Positions 8,610 to 22,440 are shown, numbered from the stretch's first letter. The stretch: DNA of 34,387 nt from Pelagibacteraceae bacterium (GCA_002704145.1 PAFH01000025.1:1-34387); one strand, 5' to 3'. Numbers and translations are program-made. The notes: generated by a model not told the origin, from the sequence alone.

Positions 8610-9699
8610 GATAACAACAAAGATTTTAATTGCTACTGGCGGAACGGGAGGGCATATTTTTCCAGCATTAAGTTTAGCTAAACATTTAATTAATATTAAA
8701 AAATTGGAGGTAGAATTAACATCTGATGCTAGAGGACTAAAATATTTTAAAGATAAAGATTTGAAAATAAATAAAGTTTTAGCCACAACAATCGATAAAA
8801 AAAATATATTTAAACTGATTTTTTCGATGCTCACTATTTTCTATTCTATAATTTTAGCTATCATTCTTTTGTATAAAAAAAAACCAAGTTTAGTATTTGG
8901 AATGGGTGGTTATTCCTCTTTTCCGATTTGTATTGCATCTAAATTAATAGGAATACCTTTTATATTATATGAAAATAATTTACATATTGGTAAGGCTAAC
9001 AAATACTTACTGCCATTTTCAAAAAAGATATTTGTTTCATTTGATGAATTAAGCGGTATTTCCGATAAATATAAATATAAGATTAATAAAATTGGAAATA
9101 TTATTAGAAAAAATATAATTAATTTAAAATCAACTTCATTTAAAAAAGACAATAATAAATTTAAATTTTTAATTTTAGGTGGAAGCCAGGCAGCTAAAGT
9201 TTTTGCAGAAAAACTGCCAAATATTTTTAAAAAATGTATCGAACGTAAAATACCGCTAGAAATTTATCAACAATGTTTGCCCAGCCAAAGTGAGTTTTTA
9301 GAATCTTTTTATAAAAATTTAAAAATTGATTATAAAATTTTTCATTTTAGTGATGATATTTCAGAATATTTACTACGATCTAACTTTGCTATAACTCGGT
9401 CAGGATCTTCGATGTTGTCAGAGTTAGTAAATGTTAGAATACCCTTTATATCAATTCCTTTACCTTCTTCAGCGGACAACCATCAGCTTAAAAATGCAGT
9501 GTTTTATGAAAAAAAAGGGTTCTGCTTTTTGATTGAGGAAAAAAATTTAGAAAAAGATTTATTTAAAATAATTGAAAAAATACACGAAGATGGTTCTTTA
9601 ATCGATACCATGGTAGATAAACAAAGACAACATTCTGACAAATCTGTATATGAAAATATTGATCAACAATTAATCGAGATAATGAATGAGAAATATTAG
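8602..9699 (+). CDS. murG: MurG, lipid II synthase (GlcNAc transferase)
   Basis: MurG transfers GlcNAc from UDP-GlcNAc to lipid I on the inner face of the membrane, giving lipid II. The 365-residue protein has the glycine-rich loop ATGGTGGHIFPALSLA near the N-terminus, FGMGGYSSFP, the second-domain loop GGSQAAK, and the sugar-nucleotide site TRSGSSMLSELV with IPLPSSADNHQ. It is a GT-B fold enzyme of normal length. It overlaps ftsW by 8 bases and murC by 14. Confidence 0.96.
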   Translation: MNKITTKILIATGGTGGHIFPALSLAKHLINIKKLEVELTSDARGLKYFKDKDLKINKVLATTIDKKNIFKLIFSMLTIFYSIILAIILLYKKKPSLVFGMGGYSSFPICIASKLIGIPFILYENNLHIGKANKYLLPFSKKIFVSFDELSGISDKYKYKINKIGNIIRKNIINLKSTSFKKDNNKFKFLILGGSQAAKVFAEKLPNIFKKCIERKIPLEIYQQCLPSQSEFLESFYKNLKIDYKIFHFSDDISEYLLRSNFAITRSGSSMLSELVNVRIPFISIPLPSSADNHQLKNAVFYEKKGFCFLIEEKNLEKDLFKIIEKIHEDGSLIDTMVDKQRQHSDKSVYENIDQQLIEIMNEKY

Positions 9700-11083
9700 A
9701 TTAGGACAAAAAGAAGTAATTCACTTTATTGGAATTGGCGGCATTGGTATGAGTGGATTAGCCCAAGTTATGAAAACCATGGGATTTAAAATTCAAGGAA
9801 GCGATCAAAACAAAAATAAAAGCACTACTAATTGTGTTAAGGCGGGGATCAAAGTATTTAAAGGCCAAGCTAAAAAAAATATAAAAAATGCTACTATTGT
9901 AGTTCGTTCGTCTGCAATTAAAGGTAATAATGTAGAAATTTTAGAAGCTCAAAAAAGAAAAATTCCTATTTATTCAAGAGCAGATGTACTTGCAAATGTT
10001 GTATCCCTTAAAAAGAATATTATTATAACTGGCTCTCATGGAAAAACTACCACAACATCTCTGGTTGCCAAGATTTTATCAGATCAGAAACTTGATCCAA
10101 CCATTATTAATGGCGGAGTAATAAATTCTTTTAAAAGTAATGCAAAATTAGGTAGAGGAGAATGGGCGATATTAGAAGCAGATGAATCGGATGGAAGTTT
10201 TCTGAAACTACCTATTAACTACTCAATAGTAACTAATATAGATTTTGAGCACATAGATTATTATAAAAATTATAAAAATTTAGAAAATGCTTTCATAAAA
10301 TTTATTAATAAAACTCCACCAATAGGAAAATCTTTAATTTGTATAGATAATAAAAATATTAGAAGAATAAAAAAAAGAATTAAAAATAAAAATATTCTTA
10401 CATATGGCTTTGATAAAGAGTCAAATTTTTTGATAAGTAATGCGCGTTACAAAGTTGGAAATTCTATCTTTAATTTACAATATCGAAATATAAATAATGA
10501 AAAAAAAATTATTAAAAACATAAATCTTAAATTATTGGGTAAACATAATGTATTAAATGCTTCGGCAGCTGTAGCAGTTTGTGTTAATTTAGGTGTTAAG
10601 GTAAATATTATCAAAAAGGCTCTAAAAAACTTTTCTGGTGTTCAAAGGAGAATGACAAAAATTTTTACAAAAAACGATAATGAATTTTTTGATGATTATG
10701 CTCATCATCCTACAGAAATTTCTTCAATATTAGATGGAGTAAAAAAAGTTTATAAAAGTAGAAAAATTATTTCAGTTTTTGAACCACATAGATATTCGAG
10801 GGTATTGTCATTAAAACAAAAATTTTCTCTATCTTTTAAAGGTGCCGATTTAGTTTTAATATGTCCAATTTATGCTGCTGGGGAAAAGAAAAATCGAAAG
10901 TTTAAATTAATTAATTTTGCAAAACTCATTTCAAAAAAATCTAAAACCCAGGTAATAATTATTAAAGATCAAAGAGAATTATCAAATTTTTTTAAAAAAA
11001 ACTTGATCAGTAATGAAATCGTAATTGGAATGGGCGCAGGATTGATATCTCAGTGGATGAGAGATTTAAGATACAGTTTATGA
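9686..11083 (+). CDS. murC: MurC, UDP-MurNAc:L-alanine ligase
   Basis: MurC adds the first amino acid, L-Ala, to UDP-MurNAc. The 465-residue protein has the N-terminal uracil-binding GIGGIGMSGLA, the ATP loop ITGSHGKTTTT, NGG, EADESDGSF, NIDFEHIDYY and the DDYAHHPTEI segment typical of MurC, with FEPHRYSR following. The length is normal. The start overlaps murG. The stop codon TGA overlaps the preferred murB ATG (ATGA), the usual sign of coupled translation. Confidence 0.97.
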   Translation: MRNIRLGQKEVIHFIGIGGIGMSGLAQVMKTMGFKIQGSDQNKNKSTTNCVKAGIKVFKGQAKKNIKNATIVVRSSAIKGNNVEILEAQKRKIPIYSRADVLANVVSLKKNIIITGSHGKTTTTSLVAKILSDQKLDPTIINGGVINSFKSNAKLGRGEWAILEADESDGSFLKLPINYSIVTNIDFEHIDYYKNYKNLENAFIKFINKTPPIGKSLICIDNKNIRRIKKRIKNKNILTYGFDKESNFLISNARYKVGNSIFNLQYRNINNEKKIIKNINLKLLGKHNVLNASAAVAVCVNLGVKVNIIKKALKNFSGVQRRMTKIFTKNDNEFFDDYAHHPTEISSILDGVKKVYKSRKIISVFEPHRYSRVLSLKQKFSLSFKGADLVLICPIYAAGEKKNRKFKLINFAKLISKKSKTQVIIIKDQRELSNFFKKNLISNEIVIGMGAGLISQWMRDLRYSL

Positions 11084-11988
11084 GTTTGAATATAAGCGAA
11101 TTAAAAAAAAAATTTGGAAAAAGCTTAATTTTTAAAGAGAGCTTATCTAAGTATAGCTGGTTTAATCTAGGTGGACCAGCAGATATTTTTTTTCGACCAG
11201 AAAATAAAGTTCAGTTAATTATGTTCTTAAACACTATAAAACATCTTAATTATAAAATAAATATTTTAGGCGCAGGATCAAACATTTTGATAAGAGACTC
11301 TGGAGTAAAAGGAGTTGTTATTAAGTTAAGTTCAAAATTTTCAAATATAAAATTAATTAATAATGATACTATTGAAGTTGGAGCATCTATATTAGATAAA
11401 AAGGTATCTGAGTTTGCAAAAATTAATAATATTAGTGGAATGGAATTTTTGTCTTGTATTCCTGGATCAATAGGTGGAGCTATAATAATGAATAGTGGAT
11501 GCTATGGAACTGATATGTCTAAAATCCTTCAATCTATTAATACTATTAATCAAAAAGGTGAAGAAAAAACGATAGACAGAAGTGAAATAGAGTTTTCATA
11601 TAGAAATTCAAATTTACCTAATGATAACATAATAATATCAGCAATACTAAAAGGATCAATTTCTTCAAAGTCTTTAATTGAAAAAAAACAAAGAAAACTA
11701 ATTCAAAAGAAAAAAGAATCTCAACCTAATCAAATAAAAACAGGTGGCAGTACATTTAAAAATGCAGAAGGTAAAAAAGCTTGGATGTTAATAAAAGAGT
11801 CAGGTTGTGATAAACTTTACGTTGGAGATGCTAAAATTTCTACTAAACATTGTAACTTTTTTATTAATAACGGAAAAGCAACATCATCTGACATTGAAGA
11901 ACTTATAAATAAAGTTAAAAAAGAGGTTAAAGTAAAATCGGGAATAGAACTTGAGCTTGAAATTAAAATTATAGGTGATGAAAAATAA
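11080..11988 (+). CDS. murB: MurB, UDP-N-acetylenolpyruvoylglucosamine reductase
   Basis: MurB is the FAD enzyme that reduces UDP-GlcNAc-enolpyruvate to UDP-MurNAc with NADPH. Visible features are YSWFNLGGPADIFF, the FAD-binding LGAGSNILIRDSG, EFLSCIPGSIGGAIIMNSGCYG, YRNSNLP, and GGSTFKN with the catalytic serine of type I/II MurB. The ATG at 11080 overlaps the murC stop as ATGA and gives MSLNISELKKKFG. An in-frame ATG at 11053 would add nine residues encoded inside murC and is less likely. It overlaps the ddl start by 11 bases. Confidence 0.95.
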   Translation: MSLNISELKKKFGKSLIFKESLSKYSWFNLGGPADIFFRPENKVQLIMFLNTIKHLNYKINILGAGSNILIRDSGVKGVVIKLSSKFSNIKLINNDTIEVGASILDKKVSEFAKINNISGMEFLSCIPGSIGGAIIMNSGCYGTDMSKILQSINTINQKGEEKTIDRSEIEFSYRNSNLPNDNIIISAILKGSISSKSLIEKKQRKLIQKKKESQPNQIKTGGSTFKNAEGKKAWMLIKESGCDKLYVGDAKISTKHCNFFINNGKATSSDIEELINKVKKEVKVKSGIELELEIKIIGDEK

Positions 11989-12907
11989 TAAAATTTTAGT
12001 AGTCATGGGTGGCACCTCTGGAGAAAGAGAAGTAAGTTTGAAAAGTGGTCAAGCTTGTATCAAAGCCTTAAAAAAAAAAGGCTACAATGTGTCTAGTTTC
12101 GACCCAAAAAAAAAATCTCTTAATTTAATTAATAAAAGAAAAACTGATGTAATATTTAATGCTTTACATGGCAAAGATGGAGAAGATGGAATTGCTCAAA
12201 GTTATTTTGAGTACCTAAGAATACCATATACTCACTCTGGGGTTATAAGCTCCTATAATGCAATGAACAAAATTATATCTAAAGAGATTTATAAAGATAA
12301 TAAGATAAAAACACCTTCTTATTTAGTTATAAGTAAAAGTAATTTTACTTGGTCAAAAATAAAAAGATCTATAATAGGTAATAAAATTAAATTTCCTCTA
12401 GTAATAAAACCAATAGATGAAGGATCAAGTATTGGAGTAAATATATGTAAAAACATAAAAGACTTAAATAAAGCTATAAAATTTCTTTTTAAAAAATATG
12501 AGCAGCTACTTTGTGAAAATTATATAGGAGGCCAAGAAATACAAGTAGCTGTATTGAATAGTATTCCATTAGGTGCCATAGAGTTAAAACCTAAAAGAAA
12601 GTTTTATGATTATAAAGCGAAATATCTTAAATCTGCTAAAACAAAACACATCATGCCTGCTAGTTTAAATAGACTTAAATATACAGAAGTTTTGAAAATT
12701 GCAAAAAAAGCACATGATGTTTTAGGATGTAAAGGAGTAACTAGGTCAGATTTTAAATTTTTCAAAAATCAATTTTATCTTCTAGAAACCAACACTCAAC
12801 CAGGCATGACAAATTTATCATTAGTTCCAGAAATAGCTAATTATTGTGGAATATCCTTTGAAAATTTAATTGAAAAAATATTGTATGATGCTGGATTGAA
12901 TAGATGA
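11978..12907 (+). CDS. ddl: Ddl, D-alanine:D-alanine ligase
   Basis: Ddl makes the D-Ala-D-Ala dipeptide that MurF uses. It is an ATP-grasp enzyme of about 309 residues. Visible motifs are VVMGGTSGEREVSLKSG at the N-terminus, FNALHGKDGEDG, PLVIKPIDEGSSIGV in the ATP-grasp domain, and DFKFFKNQFYLLETNTQPG with metal-binding E and N near the C-terminus. The ATG at 11978 is preferred; a GTG one codon earlier (11975) is also possible. It overlaps murB, and its stop overlaps the ftsQ ATG. Confidence 0.95.
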   Translation: MKNNKILVVMGGTSGEREVSLKSGQACIKALKKKGYNVSSFDPKKKSLNLINKRKTDVIFNALHGKDGEDGIAQSYFEYLRIPYTHSGVISSYNAMNKIISKEIYKDNKIKTPSYLVISKSNFTWSKIKRSIIGNKIKFPLVIKPIDEGSSIGVNICKNIKDLNKAIKFLFKKYEQLLCENYIGGQEIQVAVLNSIPLGAIELKPKRKFYDYKAKYLKSAKTKHIMPASLNRLKYTEVLKIAKKAHDVLGCKGVTRSDFKFFKNQFYLLETNTQPGMTNLSLVPEIANYCGISFENLIEKILYDAGLNR

Positions 12908-13563
12908 AGAGATCTTTTTTTGGCTTATTCATTACCTTTATTTTATTAACAACATATTCACCAAAAAAAGAAGTAATTAGTAAAAGTAGCTTTACTATTA
13001 AAAATATTGAGATTTTCAATAACTCAATTTTAAGCAAAGAGGAAATAGATAATAAAATAAATTTTCTATATGAAAAAAATTTGTTTTTATTGAACTTAAA
13101 CGATTTAGAAAAGAATTTAAAAGAATTAAACTTTATTGAAAGCTATACATTAAAAAAGGTTTATCCAAATTCGTTAAAAATTTTTGTTAAAGAGATAGAA
13201 CCTGTAGCTATTTTACAAAATAAAAAACAAAAGTTCTACATATCAAGCAAGGGAAAATTTATAAATTTTTTATTTTTAGAGAAATATAAAAATTTACCAA
13301 CAGTTTTTGGTTCTGGTAGCTCTTTTTATTCTTTGTATCAGAATCTGATAGATATAAACTTTCCTATAGAAGAAATAAAATCTTTTTATTCTTTTGAAAT
13401 GGGCAGATGGGATTTAAAAATGACAGAAGATAGAATAATTAAGCTACCTGCTAATAATTACTTATCAAGTCTTAAAAATTTCCTAGACTTTAAAAATAGT
13501 AATAATTTTGATGATTATAAAATTTTTGATTACAGAATTAAAGATCAACTAATATTGAATTAA
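12904..13563 (+). CDS. ftsQ: FtsQ divisome protein
   Basis: This is a 219-residue bitopic protein. It has a short basic tail (MKR), one membrane segment (about 4-19), and then a POTRA domain beginning FTIKNIEIFNNSILSKEEI with the typical hydrophobic/charged pattern. The FtsQ beta domain follows, including YPNSLKIFVKEIEPVAIL. FtsQ links the FtsBL module to the rest of the divisome. Its position between ddl and ftsA is the canonical one, and the ATG overlaps the ddl stop. It is shorter than many homologues, mostly through a small cytoplasmic part. Confidence 0.9.
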   Translation: MKRSFFGLFITFILLTTYSPKKEVISKSSFTIKNIEIFNNSILSKEEIDNKINFLYEKNLFLLNLNDLEKNLKELNFIESYTLKKVYPNSLKIFVKEIEPVAILQNKKQKFYISSKGKFINFLFLEKYKNLPTVFGSGSSFYSLYQNLIDINFPIEEIKSFYSFEMGRWDLKMTEDRIIKLPANNYLSSLKNFLDFKNSNNFDDYKIFDYRIKDQLILN

Positions 13564-13566
13564 TTT

Positions 13567-14760
13567 ATGCAAATAAAAGATCCTATTCTTTTTGTCGAAA
13601 TAAACAATAAAGAGTATAATTTTGTAGCAGGATCTTTTGATGAAAATCAGAATTTTGAAATTATTGAAAAGATTACCTCAAATAATGAAGGTATAAATGA
13701 AAATAAAATAATAAATATAGATCAAGCAAGTGAAAAAATAAAAAAAAATATTGAGATAATTGAGAAAAAATTAAACTTTGTATTCAAAGAAACAACTATT
13801 CTTTTAGAAAATTTTGATTTTAATTGTGTAAATATTTCCGGATATAAAAAGCTTAATGGTTCTCAAGTATTAAAAGAAAACATATCTTTTATTATAAACT
13901 CAATAAAATCATTGATTTTATATAGTAACCAAAAAAAAAGTATAGTTCATATTTTTAATTCAAAAAATATTTTAGATAATGTTATTATAGAAAATTTACC
14001 CATAGGGTTATATGGGAATTTTTATTCTCATGAGCTCACATTCTTTTTAATGGATACCAACGATTTGAAGAATGTTAAAAAAATTTTTTTAGAAAATAAT
14101 TTGAAAGTAAAAAAAATTTTTTTAAAACAATTTGGAGAAGGGGCACAACTAATAAAAAATTATAGCAACGAAACCTTTATTAGGATTAAAATTAATGAAA
14201 CGAAAACCGACTTAATATATTTTGACAAATCAGCATTTAAATATTCTGAAAGTTTCAAGTTTGGTACTGATATTATTTATAGAGATATTCAAAAAATTTG
14301 TTCAATAAATAACGACACAATAAAAAACTTTCTATCAAGCATTCCATTTAATAAGAACACAATTGATGAAACTGAAATTTTAGAAAATAAATTTTTTTTG
14401 AATACTTCTTTTAGAAAAATAAGAAAAAAACTTATTAAAGAAGTTGCTGAAGCAAGAATTTATGAAATAATAGAAATTATTTTAAAAAAAAATATTAATA
14501 TAAAAAGTTTTCAAAATAATCCACAAATTTATTTGGCTATTAAAGACTCAAAAATTGAAGATAATTTTAGGGAAAAGTTTAAATCTTGTCTACTGAACCA
14601 CAAATACTCCGATTATAATATTATTGAAGATATAAACCTAAATGAAATCATAAGTAGTATCGCTCATTTAAGCTTTTATGGTTGGAAAAAAGAGGCAATA
14701 CCGATCACTCAAACTAAAAAATCTTTAGTTACAAGGGTTTTCAAGTCTTTATTTGGTTAG
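13567..14760 (+). CDS. ftsA: Divergent FtsA, actin-like divisome anchor
   Basis: FtsA is the actin-fold protein that tethers FtsZ to the membrane. The 397-residue size, the position after ftsQ and the amphipathic C-terminus (KKSLVTRVFKSLFG, a typical membrane-targeting helix) support the call. The actin-type nucleotide loops are poorly kept. The usual N-terminal D-x-G loop reads VEINNKEYN, and the second phosphate loop (usually D-I-G-G-G-T-T-D) reads KINETKTDL, although the following FGTDIIYRDI resembles the family's GG-x-x-I-T-x-D-I. ATP binding may therefore be weakened. The family call is good; normal function is uncertain. The expected downstream ftsZ is absent. Confidence 0.8.
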   Translation: MQIKDPILFVEINNKEYNFVAGSFDENQNFEIIEKITSNNEGINENKIINIDQASEKIKKNIEIIEKKLNFVFKETTILLENFDFNCVNISGYKKLNGSQVLKENISFIINSIKSLILYSNQKKSIVHIFNSKNILDNVIIENLPIGLYGNFYSHELTFFLMDTNDLKNVKKIFLENNLKVKKIFLKQFGEGAQLIKNYSNETFIRIKINETKTDLIYFDKSAFKYSESFKFGTDIIYRDIQKICSINNDTIKNFLSSIPFNKNTIDETEILENKFFLNTSFRKIRKKLIKEVAEARIYEIIEIILKKNINIKSFQNNPQIYLAIKDSKIEDNFREKFKSCLLNHKYSDYNIIEDINLNEIISSIAHLSFYGWKKEAIPITQTKKSLVTRVFKSLFG

Positions 14761-14825
14761 GTATCTGTTATTTTTTGAAACATTTGTTGTTTTAATTCCT
14801 TTCTAACAATTTTGTATAAAATCTG
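14761..14825 (+). promoter_or_regulatory. ftsA-lpxC spacer with possible -10 box; ftsZ absent
   Basis: These 65 bases separate ftsA from lpxC where ftsZ would normally sit. They contain no ORF resembling ftsZ and no obvious terminator hairpin. TATAAA at 14815-14820 resembles a -10 box but lies only five bases before the lpxC ATG, so it would yield a leaderless transcript; no clear -35 is seen. The promoter reading is therefore weak. Confidence 0.25.
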
Positions 14826-15746
14826 ATGCTTCAATCAAATCAAAAAACCATTAAAGAAAAAATTAGCTTAAGGGGCATTGGATTGCATAACGGGGTTGAG
14901 GTAAGTTTAACTGTGAAACCCTCAAAACCTAATACTGGAATAGTTTTTAAAAGAGTAGATATTAATAATGATAATATTATTGATGCAAACTTTAAAAATG
15001 TAGTCGAACCTATTTTATGTACTAAAATTAGAAATGAAAGTGGCGTTACGGTTTCAACCGTTGAACATTTGATGGCTGCTTTTTATGGAGAGGGCATTGA
15101 TAACGCTTTAGTAGAAGTTGATGCATCCGAAATACCAATTATGGATGGATCAGCAGTAGATTTTGTGGACGCTATAAGATCTGTAGGTCTAGAAGAACAA
15201 AAGGAGCCTAGAAAATTTATAAAGGTTTTAAAAAAAGTTGAAATAAAAGATGGACAAAAATTTATTTCCATTGAGCCACTGAATCAAGATTTAATAATTG
15301 ATTTTGAAATTATCTTTAATAATCCGTTAATAAGAACTAGAAGAAAAGAATTCAAATTTAGTAATGACGATTTGACAGCAATATACAATTCTAGAACATT
15401 CTGTTTATATGAAGAAATTGATAATATTAAAAGAATGGGCTTAGCCAAAGGAGGCTCATTAGATAATGCAGTAGTTGTTCAAGGAAGCAAAATTCTTAAT
15501 GAAGATGGATTAAGAAATAGACACGAGTTTGTTTATCATAAAATACTAGACTGTTTGGGAGATATCATGCTTTCAGGCAATCGTATATTTGGTCATATTA
15601 AAACCTCTCAAGGCGGTCATGCTTTAACAAACAAATTACTAATGAAATTTTTTTCAGATAAAAACAACTGGAGATTAGAAAATTTCGATAATATTGAAAA
15701 ACAAAATCAAGATTCTTGTAAAAATCCTGTAGCTATCGGCGCTTAA
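14826..15746 (+). CDS. lpxC: LpxC, UDP-3-O-acyl-GlcNAc deacetylase
   Basis: LpxC carries out the committed step of lipid A synthesis, removing acetate from UDP-3-O-acyl-N-acetylglucosamine. The 306-residue protein has the zinc ligands H81 (TVEHLMAA), H238 and D242 (HKILD), the catalytic E80, and H265 in GGHALTN. These sit almost exactly at the family's usual spacing. GIGLHNG near the N-terminus and MDGSA are also typical. It confirms a Gram-negative outer membrane with LPS. Its gene often follows ftsZ in proteobacteria, but here it follows ftsA directly. Confidence 0.97.
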   Translation: MLQSNQKTIKEKISLRGIGLHNGVEVSLTVKPSKPNTGIVFKRVDINNDNIIDANFKNVVEPILCTKIRNESGVTVSTVEHLMAAFYGEGIDNALVEVDASEIPIMDGSAVDFVDAIRSVGLEEQKEPRKFIKVLKKVEIKDGQKFISIEPLNQDLIIDFEIIFNNPLIRTRRKEFKFSNDDLTAIYNSRTFCLYEEIDNIKRMGLAKGGSLDNAVVVQGSKILNEDGLRNRHEFVYHKILDCLGDIMLSGNRIFGHIKTSQGGHALTNKLLMKFFSDKNNWRLENFDNIEKQNQDSCKNPVAIGA

Positions 15747-15793
15747 TATCATATAAATTTACCATTCAAGTTTAATTTGTTATTAATTTGCGT

Positions 15794-16618
15794 ATGTATC
15801 TAAAAATAATTTTAATTATATTATTAAGTATTTCTTTAAATTCATGTTCAAAAAAAGAAGCTGAATATGAACCGAAAGAAAAAAATAGTCCATACAAGCT
15901 TTACAAGGAGGGACTGAAAGCTTTCGAAAAAGGAGACTATTTTTTTGCTGAAAAAAAATTTACTGAGGCAGAGCTAAATTTTAAAATTGTCGATTTTGCT
16001 GCCAAATCTGCAATTATGTCAAGTTATTCTCTTTACGGAATAAATTTTTATGATGATGCTTTAGCGAGTCTAGAAAGATATTTGAAAAAATACCCTGCTG
16101 ATGAAAATGTCATGTACGCGCATTACTTAATAGCAATTATTCATTACGAACAAATTTCTGACGAGAGAAAAGATTTGGAACCTCTCTTAAATGCAAAAAA
16201 AAAAATAATTTTTTTTTTAAAAGAATATCCTGATACTGATTACGCGATAGATTTACAATTTAAAAATGATTTAATTCAAAATCAGTTAGCCGCAAAAGAA
16301 TTATATGTTGCTAAATTTTATATAAAAACTCAGAAATGGATACCAGCTATAAATAGACTGAAGGTTATAGTTAAAGACTATCAAAACACAATATTTATTG
16401 AAGAAGCTCTTCATAGACTTGTAGAGATATATTATTATCTAGGGCTAGAAGAAGAGGCTCAAAATTATGCAAATATACTAGGATACAATTATAATTCTGG
16501 CGAATGGTTTGAGCAGTCATATAAAATTTTAAATAAAGATTATCAAATAATAAAAAAATCTAATTTAGAAAAAAAAGAAAGTGGGTTTTTTAGGAAAATA
16601 ATCGATAAAATCAAATAG
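15794..16618 (+). CDS. bamD: BamD (ComL) outer-membrane assembly lipoprotein
   Basis: BamD is the essential lipoprotein of the BAM complex that inserts beta-barrel proteins. The protein has a lipoprotein signal peptide (MYLKIILIILLSISLNSC, lipobox LNSC, acylated Cys about residue 18). TPR-like repeats follow (LYKEGLKAFEKGDYFFAEKKF, then YDDALASLERYLKKYP and FIEEALHRLVEIYY), matching the YfiO/ComL family. The ATG at 15794 is preferred; a TTG two codons upstream is possible. It precedes ligA by nine bases. In many alphaproteobacteria recN lies between these two genes, but not here. Confidence 0.92.
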   Translation: MYLKIILIILLSISLNSCSKKEAEYEPKEKNSPYKLYKEGLKAFEKGDYFFAEKKFTEAELNFKIVDFAAKSAIMSSYSLYGINFYDDALASLERYLKKYPADENVMYAHYLIAIIHYEQISDERKDLEPLLNAKKKIIFFLKEYPDTDYAIDLQFKNDLIQNQLAAKELYVAKFYIKTQKWIPAINRLKVIVKDYQNTIFIEEALHRLVEIYYYLGLEEEAQNYANILGYNYNSGEWFEQSYKILNKDYQIIKKSNLEKKESGFFRKIIDKIK

Positions 16619-20352
<3,734 letters not shown>

Positions 20353-20365
<13 letters not shown>

Positions 20366-22413
20366 TTAAGCATTTTATTTTTTTTATATCTATCCCATCC
20401 TGGACTTCTATATTCTTCATCAAATTCTATTGAATTGTCTTGGTTAAATTCAAAATCATCTGTTTCAGTTATTCCCATTTCATTTTTTTCAACACTTTCA
20501 TCTGGAATTTCACTAATAAATCTTGAGGGCAACGCATCTATCCAATCTCCATGAAAGGCTCTTTTCATAGCAAAAGATATATAAGCTTCTTTTTTAGCTC
20601 TAGTTATTCCTACATAAGCCAATCTTCTTTCTTCCTCTAAAGCAAAATCCCCTTTTTCTTCTAAAGATTTTTGGTGAGGAAATAAGCCCTCTTCCCAACC
20701 TGGAAGAAACACAACGTTGAATTCTAAACCTTTAGCAGCATGCATTGTCATTAGATTTACTTTTGCACCTTCCCATTCTTGGTCTATTGACGTAGCCAAA
20801 GCAACATGTTCTAAAAAACTTTGTAAGCTATCATAATCTTGCATAGCTCTTAACAACTCTTTTAAATTCTCTAATCTATTTTCATTTTCTAAGTCTTTTT
20901 TATTTTTGAGCATTGAAGAATATCCTGACTCATCCAAAATAAGTTTTAGTAAATCATAATGTTTCATATTTAATGAGTCTTTACGCCATTTATGAATCAT
21001 ATTGAGTAATTGACTCAATGCAGTTTTTATTTTTGGTTTAAATTTCCCTAACTCTATAATTTTAGAAATAGAATCCTCCAGACATAATTTTTTATTTTTA
21101 CCGAAATTATAAATTTGATTTAGCGTACTTTCACCAACTCCTCTTTTTGGAGATCCAATAACTCTTTCCAGCGCTAAATCGTCAAATTTTTGATTAATAA
21201 TTCTTAAATAAGATACAGCATCTTTAATTTCTGCTCTTTCGTAAAACTTAATTCCTCCCAGAACTCGATATCCAATACCCAGCTGAAGAAACCTTTCCTC
21301 AAATTCTCTAGTTTGGTAAATCGCCCTCACTAATATCGAAACTTCATTTAAAGAATATTTTTTTTTAATTTTTTGTTCAATTAAATCACTGACACCTTGT
21401 GCTTCCTCTTTTCCAGTTCTGTAACAATTCAGTTTTACTAATTCTCCTTGATCAGCCGAAGACCATAATCTTTTTCCTACTCTGTTTGAATTATTAGAGA
21501 TTAAACTTGACGCAGTTTCTAATATGTTTTTTGTTGATCTATAGTTTTGTTCCAGTTTAAATACTTTACAATTTTTATAAATTTGATCAAATGTTAGAAA
21601 ATTTTTTATTTCAGCTCCCCTCCAACTATATATTGACTGATCATCATCGCCAACACAGCAAATGTTTTGACTCTTATTGACTAATAAGTTCAGCCATTTA
21701 TTTTGAATAAAATTAGTGTCTTGGAATTCATCAACTAAGATATATTTAAAATTATTGTTATATATTTCTCTAATATCTTTATGTTCTTCAAAGAGTTTAA
21801 CACAAAATAAAATTAAATCCCCAAAATCATATGCATTTAAGTCCTTGGTTTTGTTTTGATATATCTCGTAAACTTTAAAAATTGATTTAATTATTGAACC
21901 CGATTTTTCTAATTTTATGTCTTGTGGTAAAAATCCTTTATTTTTCCATTGATCTATATGATACATAATTAACTGAGGAGAAAATTTTTTAGCATCTAAA
22001 TCCTCTGCTTTGACTATGTTTCTGATTAATTTTTTTTGATCATCTGTATCTAAAATAGTGAAATTACTTTTATAACCTAATGCCTCTGCATGTCTTCGTA
22101 AAAATTTTACACTTGTTGAATGAAATGTTCCTAACCAAGGAATTGCATTAGAGCTCCCTTTAACATAATTCATAACCCTACTTTGCATCTCTTTGGCTGC
22201 TTTGTTAGTGAAGGTCACACACAAAATTTGATTAGGCCACGCTTTTTTTTGGTTTATAATATGTATAAGCCTTGTAGTAAGAACTTTTGTCTTACCTGAT
22301 CCCGCGCCAGCAACAATTAAGTTTGGACCTTCAGTGCTTAAAACTGCTTCCTTTTGTTCTTTGTTTAATCCTTCAATTAATTTATCTATGTTGTTCATAT
22401 TAGAAAATTTCAT
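20353..22413 (-). CDS. uvrD: UvrD/PcrA-type superfamily 1 DNA helicase
   Basis: UvrD-type 3'-5' helicases act in excision and mismatch repair and strip RecA. The 686-residue protein has all SF1A motifs: LNKEQKEAV (Q motif), AGAGSGKT (about 35-42), FTNKAAKEM, LVDEFQDTN, GDDDQSIYSWRGA, LEQNYRS, TMHAAKGLEF and VGITRAKK. The C-terminal tail is acidic. The start at 22413 gives MKFSNMNNIDK; the ATG of the sixth codon (22398) is an alternative. It diverges from the AsmA-like gene across only 27 bases and probably forms an operon with pepP. Confidence 0.95.
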
Positions 22414-22440
22414 TTATACACTAGTTGCAAAAATATAAAA

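Noticed and set aside
14761..14825. A remnant of ftsZ in the ftsA-lpxC spacer
   Set aside because: No frame there resembles the start or end of FtsZ.
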